From Branchipolynoe longqiensis (Eukaryota; Annelida; Polychaeta; Phyllodocida; Polynoidae), in NCBI GenBank assembly GCA_030323885.1, contig CM059198.1, forward strand, positions 61,344,917 through 61,408,916: a stretch of DNA of 64,000 bases, in the 5' to 3' direction. Both the position numbers and the translations under genes were made by a program. Below, piece after piece: positions 43,310 through 54,744 of the stretch. Under the pieces are notes generated by a model that saw only the letters and a program-made list of their open reading frames with translations, did no database searches and was not told the origin of the DNA. Numbering within the stretch: position 1 is the stretch's first letter; each line of letters starts with the position of its first letter.

Positions 43310-43365
43310 GTTGTCCAGCCCTCACCCCCACCCACACCCACACCCACACCCACCCTCACCCAGTC
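43310..43365. repeat. CCCACACCCA repeat in a GC-richer island
   Basis: CACCCCCACCCACACCCACACCCACACCC, following a GC-richer stretch (42990-43250) with two direct copies of GACGTCATGCCTACGTCATCA-like sequence (43073-43115). No splice-supported exon found. Confidence 0.75.
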
Positions 43366-43635
43366 ATGCCTTTTCAACTGAACGGCCCTCAAATTCAAAC
43401 TGCAATAAGGAGTGCCAAGGGGGGTCGGTATTATTTGTAACAGAGGGGGCCCTACCTAACTAGCAGTAGCCATAGTCTATTGCAGCCTAAATACTTAAAA
43501 TAACGCCAATCCATGCAGCTAAATTTTGTTTAAATTTTTTTGTTTTTTTGGTGACAATTTTTTTATTCTGCCCATAACGTAACTTACACAATGCAATGTC
43601 TTACTCTCCCTATTTTGTTAGTTTTTGACTTCTTC

Positions 43636-43996
43636 TTAAAGCAGCATAGTCCGATGAAAACATCAAATTTTCAAAACCACAACAATTATCTAGATTTGAT
43701 TCTACATATCTAATTTAGATAGGCCTACTGATCCATTTAGTAAACATTTGTCGCCACATAGAAGGAAATACTGAGGCTGTTTAATAGAACCCGTTACCGC
43801 AGAAGCCTATGGTGTCAGATTTTTGGTGTGCTTGCCAAAATTAATTGTTCATGTTTGCATGTAAAATATCTCAAAAGTTAGCCATTTAACATCAAGGTTA
43901 TTTCAAATAAAAATAAGGTAGATTATAACGATCAACCTAACGTATTTATCTTAGAAAATGACAGAAACTCAAAACCATCGGACTATGCAACTTTAA
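43636..43996 (+). mobile_element. TTAA-type MITE (family T), complete
   Basis: TTAAAGCAGCATAGTCCGATG...CATCGGACTATGCAACTTTAA, 361 bp. Confidence 0.92.
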
Positions 43997-44223
43997 GTTG
44001 GAATATTGTTTAGAAATTAAACATGTATTTTTGTTTAAAATGGACGGTGGATGGAGGTAGCTGCCATTGTGCTTTGCTGTCAAAGTCATCCTAGACATTG
44101 ATGTTTCTGTCGTGAAAGTTGTGTACCTTTGTATTTGTGCAATGTTAGGATTAATTGCCTTTATTAGCCAACTTATGTTATTAATGTTCACTCATGCATC
44201 ACCTGCACAATACATAGCGCATG

Positions 44224-44440
44224 TATATATATATATACATTATATATATAATATATAAGTTATACATATATAAATTATGTATATATATATATATATATGA
44301 ATAAATGTAATATATAAACAAAAATTAATATATATATATAAATAAAATGTAAAAATATATGTATATAAATAAATGTCTAAAGAAATATATATATATATAT
44401 ATAAATAATGTGATATATATATAAATGTACATAAAATAAT
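44224..44440. repeat. AT-rich microsatellite cluster
   Basis: (TA)n runs separated by AAATAAATGT-type blocks. Confidence 0.9.
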
Positions 44441-44895
44441 GTAGTTATATGAGCTATGCACCATGCATATATATTACACGCGCACACATTTGATATGCAT
44501 ATGTTACACACATACATTTGATATACACACACAGACACACTGATCTAATTTTAGCTGATACAAATGAACCCCACGACATTCTTATGAGCAGTGTGAAATA
44601 TAGACGCCATGTATGGATAAACATGATCAGGGTAGGCTTCCATAGAAGTGCAAGAAGAAACACCATAGAGTAAGAACACCCGAGAAAACAAAAGACCAGC
44701 CAAGCCGAGCACTGGGTGTGATTGCCAATTACCAACTCCACTCTTCACATTCCCACAATTTCTCAGACCCTATTTACGGTCTTTCTAATCAGGAAGGTTA
44801 TTATATTGATCAATCAATATTTTGATGTACATTAGTTGATTAAGCAAGGGACATGTCAATGCAGTCAATTGGTCTTCCTCTTTCCACTGCTCCTG

Positions 44896-45239
44896 CCAGA
44901 CGGGATGGCCGAATGAGTTAGAGCATCCGTCTCCCGTGCTGGTAGATCGTGAGGTCGTGGCTTCGAAACCTGGTTGAGTCAAACCAATGACTTAAAAATG
45001 TATACTTGTCGCTTCCTAGCCAGGCGCTCGGCATTATTAGAACAGGGCAAGGACTGGTGAGCTCAGTGTCAGGATAATATGACTGAGTGGGATACCAGGT
45101 CATGGTGCCGGCGGCCTAGTTTCCCAGTGGGACAGCACTGTAAAGTCGCCATGAGTGTGCACTGTCACAAGTCGGTACCCCTCCTGATATGATCTTAGAT
45201 GTTGCTAGGATGTAAAACAACAAGAAACAAACAAACAAC
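44896..45239 (+). mobile_element. tRNA-derived SINE (family S), inserted into an older S copy
   Basis: Full second-type head, body and tail. Flanks TCCACTGCTCCT (44883-44894) and TCCACTGTTCCT (45240-45251) form a ~12-bp duplication with one mismatch. The right flank runs straight into an inverted S fragment. Confidence 0.9.
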
Positions 45240-45244
45240 TCCAC

Positions 45245-45391
45245 TGTTCCTTGCCCTATCCTAGTAATGCCCAAACACCAGGCTAGGTAGCAACTAGTAT
45301 TACTTTTTAAGTCATTGGCTTTACCCAGTCAGGAGTTCGAATACCACGACCTACCAAAACGGGAGATGGGCGCTCAAGGCATCCCGTCCAG
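45245..45391 (-). mobile_element. tRNA-derived SINE (family S), inverted fragment
   Basis: TTGCCCTATCCTAGTAATGCCC...TTTTTAAGTCATTGGC...GACCTACCAAAACGGGAGATGGGCGCTC: distal body and second-type head; tail missing. Confidence 0.85.
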
Positions 45392-45446
45392 CCTTAGACA
45401 TTAAGGCTACACCCATGCACATTACATTCTGATTTGATACCTTACT

Positions 45447-45500
45447 TTCCCGTCCTGATATGACCTTCAATGTTGCCAGGACATAACACTCCAACAAACT
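45447..45500 (+). mobile_element. Tail-only SINE S insertion with TSD
   Basis: ~54 bp of S tail (CCGTCCTGATATGACCTTCAATGTTGCCAGGACATAA...) flanked by ATACCTTACT at 45437-45446 and 45501-45510. Second independent example besides 6687-6739. Confidence 0.8.
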
Positions 45501-45649
45501 ATACCTTACTGCTGTTGCCACTTACTGTCAAACACTTATATAAATGGTTGTACTTGTTCACGGCCGGAACACCAATGTTTCGACACTGAGAAAATACTGT
45601 ATGTTAAGATGAATAAAAGCTATATATTTTTTATTATTTTTGTTTCCAA

Positions 45650-45830
45650 GTTTGTATTCCAGTTGAATAACATCTTTTTTTCAGCACCGAGGCTCTGGTG
45701 TTCTGGCCTTAACACTTATAGTGCATATGAACTATTTATGGATGAGATGATGAGATGGTATGAACAATATAGACAATAGTAGGTTAAAATGAGGCATTAC
45801 ACATATGGTGGGGGATCTTATTTTGCACAT
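45650..45830 (+). repeat. Dispersed repeat, copy 2 of a pair
   Basis: Near-identical to 22.21-22.39 kb (GTTGAATAACATC...GAGGCATTACACATATGGTGGGG). Confidence 0.8.
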
Positions 45831-46427
45831 GTAGACTGGAGAATAATAATTAACAAAAAACGGCGGACAACAAATAATAAAAGACAGGAAAATCACTGAT
45901 GAATGAAAAGAAAGCCATTGGAAGGATGTGTGGGGGTGCGGGGGTGGGGGTGTGGGAGAGGGAAACAACAGGTTGGGGGGAGTGGTGGGGTGTGGTTGGA
46001 GGGGTGGTGAAAAAGTAGATACTTGTGTGTACAGCTGACCTAGTACTAGGGTTGCTTGCAATTATCCACGTCACCTTTCACAGTACAGCCACCGTACACA
46101 CCACGATAATTTATCTTCTCATTCTCTTGGTTGGTCATCGCGGGAATCGCGCTTCTAACATGAAGTCAACATTGTTCAGGTTAATGACTCCAATAATGGA
46201 TTCTGTGTGATTGAAGTGTACTATATATGTGATGTGAATTTAATATTGCATCTGATTCTCAATCAACGTAGTTCAAAACAAATTAACGTGTGATATACGG
46301 CGACCTTCATGCTGTCGTTTGTTCTGGTCGAAAAACCTCTCAAAGCTTTAATAATGTTGAGGTTATTTATTATGTTGACCTAACTGGAGGATTTATTCAT
46401 GAAACAGCGGTACTATTTTTACCATAC

Positions 46428-46490
46428 ACGCCCCCCCCCCTTCCTCCAACAAAAGCAACAACCCCAAAACAGACCCCCCCCCCCCCCCTC
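46428..46490. repeat. C-homopolymer-rich tract
   Basis: CCCCCCCCCC at 46431-46440 and a longer run near 46472-46487. Confidence 0.95.
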
Positions 46491-46644
46491 AAACAAAAAA
46501 CCCACAACAATACAACAGAGGTAGTAGCATTAGCTGAGAAAATGTGGATACTGATTTGTCCAACTCGTCAGGACATTGTAGGTGGGAGTTAGCACTTCTT
46601 ACTTATAGAAAACCATTCTTGGTTGAATACCAATATAGCCTAAA

Positions 46645-46930
46645 CATGACCAAAGGAAAGTTTGTTTTATTTAACAACGCCTCTAGAGCACATTAATTTT
46701 TATCATCAGCTATTGGACGTCAAACATATGATCATTCTGACATATTTCTTTGAAGGAAACCCGCTGCCGCCACATAGGCTACTCTTTCCGATAAGCAGCA
46801 AGGGGTCTTTTATATGCATTTTCCCACAGACAGGACAACACATACCACAGCCTTTGATGAACTAGTTGTGGACCGTTGTTTGGAACGGAAAATAACCCAA
46901 ACTGCAAATGTGTCCACTGAACGGGATGGC
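46645..46930 (+). mobile_element. Mollusc-type SINE (AGTTTGTTTTATTTAACAACGCC)
   Basis: AAAGTTTGTTTTATTTAACAACGCCTCTAGAGCAC...GCTATTGGACGTCAAACATATG...CGCCACATAGGCTACTCTTTCC...AGCAAGGGGTCTTTTATATGC resembles, from memory, a highly dispersed element of mollusc genomes. It ends ragged near 46930. Confidence 0.7.
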
Positions 46931-47129
46931 TCGGATGACTGACACCTTCACAGGTGCAAACATGACGCATACAATAAATCATGCTTCCAGTGAATCTGGT
47001 TATTTGCAACAGGTCAACATGGAATGAACTTCCGTTCTAAAGCAGAGAAAGCTGTCACTACGTTAGTCCATAGCAAGCGATAATGTATTATAGAGAACAC
47101 TCCAGCCTTTATATATATAGATATATATA

Positions 47130-47477
47130 TACAGATGAACCTCGATCCAACGGACACCGATGCAACGGATTCCGGATCCAATGGACACAATCCGCTAGAG
47201 TGAATATTAGGGAACAGTATCAGCGAGGCAAGCAGTTGAAACTTGACACATTTTTTAGACGCACTTCCCACGATTATTCGATGTTGTTGTTGTTTGTTGT
47301 TGTTTTACATCCTAGCAACATCTAAAGTGATTGTGGGTAGCACTTTTTTATGAACCTTAGTTCTGTATTTTGTGTTTATTTTCATACCCCCCGGACAATT
47401 TCGTCGCTGCAACGGACAAACGGTTTTAATGGACAACTGCTCCCCCTATTAGTCCGTTGGATCGAGGTTCATCTGTA
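47130..47477. mobile_element. pogo-like MITE (family P-C) with SINE-tail insertion
   Basis: TACAGATGAACCTCGATCCAACGG and CCGTTGGATCGAGGTTCATCTGTA are perfect 24-bp TIRs with TA targets in (TA)n. Internally CAACGGACA/GGACACAATCC. A SINE S tail piece (47284-47328) lies inside. Confidence 0.9.
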
Positions 47478-47699
47478 TATATATATATAGATGCATCATT
47501 ATATACATATATATGTATATTTACACACACGCACACACATATCAAGGTCATACACCCCGTGGGGGGAACAGGGGAGGGACTTGGCTTGGGGGTGGGGTGT
47601 AGCTGCCTCCTCTTAGAAATCTCAAAGTTGCCAACAGACCACATTTTAAGCTACATAATTTCTTTTATGTTCCTGGGGACCATGCCCCAGAGCCCCCTA

Positions 47700-48327
47700 A
47701 GCAGCCCGGCGGGATATGATTGAAGTATTCAGATATCTCCATGGTATCTACAAGACAGGCAGCCCCCTTATCAGAGACTCCAACACCAGGACCAGAGGAC
47801 ACTCCCTGAAGCTGAGGAAGTGGTATGACAGACTGGACCTGCGACACAACCCTTTCGGCTATAGGGTGGTTGGCCTGTGGAATGACCTGCTGGAGAGTGT
47901 TGTAGCAGCGGAATCGGTGAACTTTTTCAAGTCCCGATTGGATGCATACTGGTCAAGCAATACATATATCTTGGAGCCAGTGACAGTTGCTATGATCCAC
48001 CACATCTGAAGAACTGTCTCCATTTCTATTAATTAAGAGCGGCTAACAGGTCCAAGGCCTATTATAGCTGTATCCTATTGAAGCACCTTCATTATAAATT
48101 ATTTTACGACTGTCGCACAACCACTGGGACAGCCTTATGTATCCGTTAATTGAAACTGCTTATAATGAGATGAATTACCCAGAGCTCACCGTGAGACCCA
48201 AGGCTCATATACATATTATATATTATATCATTAACTATACTATCTATGTCATGATATATATCTAATTGTCATGCCGCGTATTGCCGCACACAACCTTATC
48301 TTCCTAATAAAATCTTAAAATCTTCCT
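47700..48327 (+). pseudogene. CR1-like LINE 3' end: RT C-terminus and 3' UTR
   Basis: An open frame from ~47706 to 48009 reads RRDMIEVFRYLHG...TRGHSLKLRK...LDLRHNPFGYRVVGLWNDL...VNFFKSRLDAYW, the conserved end of the CR1/Rex-like reverse transcriptase ORF, stopping at TGA. The ~320-bp 3' part ends in repeated AATAAAATCTTAAAATCTTCC, a LINE-like terminal microsatellite. It is 5'-truncated but intact over the visible part, so younger-looking than the other LINE pieces. Confidence 0.9.
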
Positions 48328-48768
48328 ATTTTTGGTCCCACAAGGTTGGCATCCCTGCTGTAGTTAGATAGTGCCTCATTCAATACAAAATTAACATACA
48401 TTTAAAATCACTTATGCAATAACTCAGCCAATCAAGTCATGCACTGGAGATCAATCTGCGAATCGCGCTCTACTTGTCTGAAGCTTTGCGAATGAAAAAT
48501 CAATGTTTAGAACATGTGACCCCCAAACAGCCAATATCGCATTAGAAACATTGGTTTTCATCCGCTCACCAAAGTTAAAACAATGTTGAGTCTCATTAGT
48601 GCTTGGCTGGGTGACCAACCATCTGGGAATGTGTAGACATCATGACCCAGGCTTATACTAGTTATAGCCTATGAAATCAGTAGTGGAGACATAATAGGAT
48701 AGTATTGCATGGGGAAGAATTGTTCATGTTGCGGTGACAACATGGGTAATTTGGCGCGCGGGACCGAA

Positions 48769-48907
48769 TGGAGACCAGCTAGATAAGCATCGCTTTTCTG
48801 GGATCCTTTCTGTCTGTAAGGAATTTGTATGCATTTATTGTATCACCTCAGTTTATTGTAAACATACCTTGCAGAGAGTTAAAATAATAGAATTGAATTG
48901 AATTGAT
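48769..48907 (+). mobile_element. LINE-type 3' end with (TTGAA)n tail
   Basis: AGATAAGCATCGCTTTTCTGGGATCC...AAACATACCTTGCAGAGAG...AATTGAATTGAATTGA. Inverted relative of 23355-23492. Confidence 0.75.
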
Positions 48908-49345
48908 GATTGAATCGCCCGCCTCAACCTTGGAATCTATGGCAGCCGACACCAGCGCCACCTACACTCTTCCCCGTTACAAACTCCATAAGCTGCCACT
49001 TCCACCTGGCGGCTCGGGCCCGCACTGCCGATTTGAGCGCCGAGTAGCTCACCTTCGCTCGTGAGCCCAAACCTGCCGCGTGGTTACTGCAAAACCCCTC
49101 TTCTTTTCTTTCTCAGCCGTCCCACCCACCCATCTATAAGAACACAAGGTCGCGTGCTGGGAATAGACACCAGAGACAATTTACTTAACAACTACCATAC
49201 TTGAACCAAGAATACCATCTGAAGAAAAGGATAATTAATACAACTCCATTTTATACCGATTCATGTCTCGCATTGCTAATTATTAATAAACCTTTCAGAC
49301 CTGGTTATGTAGTTCTCCAGATTGGCTACCTGTGGTCAACCTATA
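48908..49345 (+). mobile_element. Candidate solo LTR
   Basis: GC-richer block with a TATA-like CTATAAGAACAC at 49135-49146, a pyrimidine stretch before it (CTCTTCTTTTCTTTCTCAG) and ATTAATAAACC at 49284-49294. The layout is that of a U3-R-U5 unit, but no gag-pol or second LTR is visible. It could instead be an unrelated promoter-like segment. Confidence 0.3.
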
Positions 49346-50030
49346 TACATGCATGGTAATCGATTGTTTCCGGTAATGAGTCGTTACCATGCTGGAAAAA
49401 CAACAGAACCAACATTTTGGTTCCTGTAAGGTTTTTGAGTCTCATCACCTGTTTCGCGGTATCAAAAAAGATCATTACTGGTGGGTCCCCCAATGAGCCC
49501 TGGGTACCAAACTCAAAATGTGTTTCCCATAAATATTTAAAATCCTATTGGTTGTGTTGCGCCACCTTAAACAAAAGATAACGGACTAATTTCCATACAC
49601 ATGAGCTTTTAAGCAACTGAGTACAACTAAGATATTGCAGTAGGAACACAATTAGGTTGAGTCATTCGCTGTCATTTATACCCCTTTCGGTTCTCATTTT
49701 TGAACAAAACGGGCAACAAAGAGGATTGGAACACACACACAGAAACTGGCGTCAAATGCTGGCTGGAAGGCTTAGGTGAAGAACAGCTGAAAAGAAAATA
49801 AAGTCTGGCAACATAAAGAGCTATTGCCCAATTAACAAAAAAAACTAAATAAAACAGCTGTGAAGCATGTTGCAAAGTCATGCTGAGAAAGAACATAAAT
49901 AATTAAAAAAAAATTAAATATATATATTTGGATAACAACCGAAACTATAGTTTTCGACTGCGAGAGTTCACACTCAACTCAGGGATTCACACAGGTCACC
50001 ATTCCACACTGGCTTAGAGTAAACTTAATA

Positions 50031-50410
50031 AAGACCCTATAATACTAAGACGGCTCACTCAGCCTGTACTGTGTAATACAAATGATCAACCCCACCACTT
50101 GGTGCGCTGGCTGTTCTCTTGGTTAAACAGGTGCTATATTATATGTATAAATGTATATATGAATGTGAAAGACGTGTGATGATGGTGATGCTGATGATGA
50201 TGCTGATGATGATGGGTATTTGTTCATAGCAATTTCATATTGATATGTATTCATACTTACCTATCTCATGTATAATATAATTGTATGTGTTTACATTTGA
50301 AACACCAACCAGCAGCCGGCTGTTCAAACCCACCACAAGGTGGCATTGCAAAATTTACATTACCATTGGAGAGATAGGGAGTGAGCCGTCTTACTATTAT
50401 AGGGTCTTTG
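50031..50410. mobile_element. AAAGACC-type MITE (family D), copy 2
   Basis: AAGACCCTATAATACTAAGACGGCTCACTC...GAGTGAGCCGTCTTACTATTATAGGGTCTTTG, about 380 bp. Very similar to 30205-30569, including the central (GATGATG)n and CCACCACAAGGTGGC blocks. Confidence 0.92.
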
Positions 50411-50829
50411 TAAATAATAACTCCTCCGTTTGTGATATGCTATTGATTGATTGAGTGAGTGACCACTGGTGACGTCGGACTTAATTTATCACAAGTATTT
50501 TTTTTTTTTAATCCATTAACTGATCGAATTTCGTCTTTTAATTAAAAAAAAACCCGCATTTCATGGACATGGAATTAATTGCCTTTTATTGCCACTTCTG
50601 AGTGTTCAACCTCTGCCAGTTTGAAAGGGCTATTGCTAAAGAAGGTGTGGGTGTGGCCTTTTGTATTCCACAAATAGAATACACTGCTGGTTAAAAAAAG
50701 ACACCAAAAAAACCTTCAAATTATTCTTTTATTATTATTATTATTGTATCTTTTGGACAGTGAATGGGGGACATCCGGGGTAGTTCATTTGTTGACACTA
50801 GATGGCGCATCGGTACCAGTGGTCCTAAA

Positions 50830-51450
50830 CGGCCATTGACAATGCACTGAGTTCGCCGGTACGCGTAGTGCAATACGTATATTTTATTCAAAATTAATAG
50901 AAATACAGAACCCTAACCTTAGAAATTTAATATAATCTATTCGTTGTATGTTTTCTATATGTATACCAAGCGGTTTGTCTCTAGGTCTTGTGGTTTTAGA
51001 GATATTTGACTTCTTCTGTATGAAGATTGCTCACGGCCATTGACAATGCACTGAGTTCGGCGGTACGCCCAGTGCAAAACGTTTATTTTATTCAAAATTA
51101 ATAGAAATACAGAACCCTAACCTTAGAAATTTAATATAATGTATTCGTTGTATGTTTTCTATATGTATACCAAGCGGTTTGTCTCTAGGTCTTGTGGTTT
51201 TAGAGATATTTGACTTCTTCTGTATGAAGATTGCTCACGGCCATTGACAATGCACTGAGTTCGGCGGTACGCCCAGTGCAAAACGTTTATTTTATTCAAA
51301 ATTAATAGAAATACAGAACCCTAACCTTAGAAATTTAATATAATGTATTCGTTGTATGTTTTCTATATGTATACCAAGTGGTTTGTGTCTAGGTCATGTG
51401 GTTTTAGAGATATTTGACTTCTTCTGTATGAAGATTGCTCATAGCCATTG
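50830..51450 (+). repeat. 204-bp satellite, three tandem units
   Basis: CACTGAGTTCGSCGGTACGC starts at 50845, 51049 and 51253, exactly 204 bp apart. Units end in AGATATTTGACTTCTTCTGTATGAAGATTGCTCACGGCC. Units 2 and 3 are almost identical, pointing to recent duplication. Confidence 0.95.
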
Positions 51451-51459
51451 GGTTTGCAG

Positions 51460-51796
51460 TGTGACAGTGTGCCGAATAGGCCCACTGGTTCAGTGGCGAT
51501 GCGAACGGCAGGAATTTGAACTAAAAAGTCGGAGGTCCCCCATTGCATGGATGTTGGTAAGCAGCAAACACGTCTACCTGCACGAATTGTTAGCTTCGAG
51601 CTACCAGTGGGTGCAGACGGGGCGGAAGGCAGCTGGAGAAAGTGTAAAAGAAACCGTCAAAGGAATGTGAAACACCATCTTGAAGTAAGTAGCAAAATCC
51701 CCCAAAAAACAAGTATATGGCCCTCTAGTCCACGTCCCTCCTCCTTCCCTGAACCACCGCCAGACAGATCGACACACAGACAGACAATCATTACAA
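51460..51796. other. Unassigned GC-moderate segment right of the satellite
   Basis: Open frames on the plus strand contain a basic segment (WRKCKRNRQRNVKHHLE) followed by GAA|GTAAGT, a donor-like site at ~51684. No convincing acceptor, homologue or strand agreement with gene 2, so not called as an exon. Confidence 0.3.
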
Positions 51797-52601
51797 GGCT
51801 AGACATTAGTTTGGTTCCCCGACGCAGTCACGTAGATGTTAGGCTTGGTACAAAGCATTACATCATCGGACTATATATGGAATCCTCCATGTAGGGAGGG
51901 ACCAGTGTAGGTGTTCCTCCCGGTGGCATGCAGTACTCTGTGGTGGAGCTGTCAAGGCGTAAAGCCTATAAGCCATCAAGGCATTAAATGCCTGTCACAC
52001 TATGCCGGATTGAGTAACAGACAGAATTGTCTAGTCCGGGCGTCATAAGTATCAAAATGTATTAAAATGTGTCAAAATGTTGCTATATCGGGTCAAAGGC
52101 CGCTGGACAAACGGACATGAAACGGACATAACACGGACATGAAATGGACATGAACGGATAGCCAACAGATGAAACAAACTGAAAATGGACAAGAACCATA
52201 GACATCAGTCCGGCGGCATCCATTCCTAGTTTTTTGCATGTTCAAAACTTATATAGACACAAAACAGACTTTGTTTGGTTTCTGTCCATTTCCCCCAATC
52301 CGGTGATGTGTGACTGGGGCTTCTAGCGCATAACATATACCAATCCTGGCATCTATTTTGGGATCAATATTTTCATTCCCTAAACATAACATGATTCAAA
52401 TAAAGCTCTGAACGTGAGATGCCGGGACACAGTTATTGCACAATATAACCGCAAATTGATGACTTATATGTTCAATGCCTTGATGGCCCCACCGTAGAGT
52501 AGCACACACATGGAGGAACACCTACACTGGTCCCGATGAGGTAATGCTTTGTACCAAGCCTAAAATCTACGCGACTGTGATGGGGAACCAAGCTAGGCTG
52601 G
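51797..52601. mobile_element. Foldback element with long inverted arms
   Basis: The left arm (~51797-51985) contains TTGGTTCCCCGACGCAGTCACG, AGGCTTGGTACAAAGCATTAC, GACCAGTGTAGGTGTTCCTCC and CCATCAAGGCATTAA. The right arm (~52465-52601) carries the same blocks in inverse order and orientation. About 480 bp separates the arms, including the family E MITE at 51990-52321. Confidence 0.85.
51990..52321. mobile_element. GTCACAC...CCGGATTG MITE (family E), copy 1
   Basis: CTGTCACACTATGCCGGATTG and CCCAATCCGGTGATGTGTGAC, with ATTGTCTAGTCCGG and repeated ACGGACATGAAACGGACAT inside; it sits in the loop of the foldback. Confidence 0.85.
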
Positions 52602-53303
52602 ACATCGCCTCCAAGCTTTTTTGCGACATATTAATAAGAATAATAATAATGCCTTCAAAATTTATTTGAAAACAAAACGAAAATTAAAAAGAAAAATTAG
52701 AAGATAAAAAAGAAAGAAAGAAGTAACAAAACGGGCGAGATAGAGAAAGGTTTGCCGACCAATCAGAGCAGACTTTAGATTTACTAGTTCTGTCTGAGAT
52801 CACGTGCATACTGCTGAACCAATCAGAGCACTGATTGCATTTCTCGTTGCACTTCATGACCTGTACTTGATGCATTGCTGATCCATTCTGATTTACGTTA
52901 ATGCTATTTATATTTAATCCTTTTTTCTGTATAGAAATAGACGAAGAAGGGGAGACTATAATTTTGGTTAACCCAAGGAGGTATTTATGCAAATATAAAT
53001 ATATGAACTTGTGTGAATATTAAAATTCAGGAAGCAAATTGCATGGACTTTAACCTCAAAACACAGTCATGAAAAGTAACCAAAGAAGCGAGCCTTTGGG
53101 GTCAAAATGGGGTCCACACACAACAGGGTGGGTGATTTGAGGTGCACATGGTATGGATCTTACCTCAACTAAGGGTTTATCATAGGGCTGAAGAAAAGAC
53201 ACCAGCACCTTATTTAGCACACCAGGTATGGAACAATCAAAGCTTGCTCTGCTAGCTGAAACAATGGCGCCCCCTACACCCCTCAGAATAAACCCTCATC
53301 AAA

Positions 53304-53616
53304 TTAAAGTTACATAATCCGATAGTTTTGAATTTCTGCAATTTTCTATGATAAATACATTAGATTGATCATTATAATCCACTTTGGAGATATTTGAAGC
53401 GCAAACATGGACAATTTATTTGGGCAAGCACGCTGAAAACTCTGCCAACATAGGCTTATGCAATAAGAGGTTCTATTAAATGCTTCAGTACTCCTTTCTA
53501 TGTGGAAACAAATGCTTAATAAGTGTACCAGTATCTAAGTTAGATATGTCGAATCAAATCTAGGTGAATGTTTTTATTTTTGATATTTGATGCTTCATCG
53601 GACTATGCAGCTTTAA
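53304..53616 (-). mobile_element. TTAA-type MITE (family T), slightly deleted
   Basis: TTAAAGTTACATAATCCGATAG...CATCGGACTATGCAGCTTTAA, 313 bp, with a ~40-bp internal deletion relative to the others. Confidence 0.88.
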
Positions 53617-53776
53617 GACTATCAATATTTTTGAATATCAATATTCAAGACTAGAACAAATTGGGTGGCATATTTAACAATGAAATCCCTCATCCAAAAT
53701 GTATAGGCCTACCAGTCTTTTGGAATCTCAATTATGACGTATAATTTGGCTTATACGTCAAACAGTCTGTAGCACT

Positions 53777-53889
53777 GTTTGATGTATAAGCCATATAACA
53801 CTTTGGTGTTATATGGCTTATACGTCAAACTTCTCAACAGTGCTAATGTCAACAAATTGGGTAGGCCATAAATTGGCCTACCCAATTTG
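53777..53889. repeat. Two adjacent hairpins
   Basis: 53777-53830: ~25-bp arms (GTTTGATGTATAAGCC.../...GGCTTATACGTCAAAC) around TTTG, one mismatch. 53853-53889: perfect 15-bp arms CAAATTGGGTAGGCC / GGCCTACCCAATTTG with a 7-nt loop. CAAATTGGGTAGGCC recurs at 53904-53918. Confidence 0.85.
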
Positions 53890-53933
53890 TTTGTTAACAA
53901 TCAAATTGGGTAGGCCTACTTTATTTACCTATG

Positions 53934-53967
53934 ACCCCCCCCCACCCATGACCCCCCCCCCCCCCTC
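53934..53967. repeat. C-homopolymer tracts
   Basis: Two copies of ATGACCCCCCCC, the second extended to ~14 C. Confidence 0.95.
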
Positions 53968-54378
53968 CGAAAGATGAAAGTAATCAATTATACACACCTG
54001 TCTTTTGGAATATCAATATTCAAGACTAGAACAAATGGGATATTACAGTGCTTATTCAAAGATAATAAAACCAATGAGATTTTAATGGATAGTTCAACAC
54101 AAATTGGTATATATGTGGTTAACTTCGTGATGGTTATTCAATAGTGACAGCGTGTTACTGTTAGTCAGTTTTGGTGCTTGATTCGGTGAATGATTCGGTA
54201 TTAAATGTAAGATTAATTAATGTTGGTAGTAGTTCTAATATTAATTCTACACCTCAGCCAGTTAGGAAGCTAGGACTGCCGCCGCAGTGGCACACCACAC
54301 TGAATATGAAACACATTATTCAGTTAATTTGTTTAAGGAATCATATATTTATAAGTGATTTGTGTAAAAGGTGTGATT

Positions 54379-54706
54379 TGTTGGTTGTTGGGGTTTTACG
54401 TCCTGGCAACATCTAAGGCAATATCAGGACGGGTACTGACTTGTGACAGTACACACTCCTGGTGAGTTTATAGTGCTGTCCCACTGGGAGATCAGGCCGC
54501 CAGCACCGTGACCTGATATTCTACTCAGTCACATTATCCTGACACTGAGCCAACCAGTCCTTCCCTATCCTAATAATGTCGAGTGCCTGACTAGGAAGCA
54601 ACAAGTATCAATTTAGTATGTCGTTGGTTTGACTCGACCGGGAATGGAACTCCCGACCTTCCACACGGGAGCCCTGCCCTCTATCGATTCGGCCACCATG
54701 CCCGGT
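54379..54706 (-). mobile_element. tRNA-derived SINE (family S), full length
   Basis: Tail GGTTGTTGGGGTTTTACGTCC, complete body, first-type head ending GATTCGGCCACCATGCCCGG, in reverse orientation. Confidence 0.9.
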
Positions 54707-54744
54707 GGAAATGTAATAAGCACTGTTACTACTAGCCTACTGTA

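Noticed and set aside
51547..51690. Plus-strand frame with WRKCKRNRQRNVKHHLE followed by GTAAGT
   Set aside because: Donor-like site but no clear acceptor or partner exon; lies on the opposite strand within the gene 2 intron.
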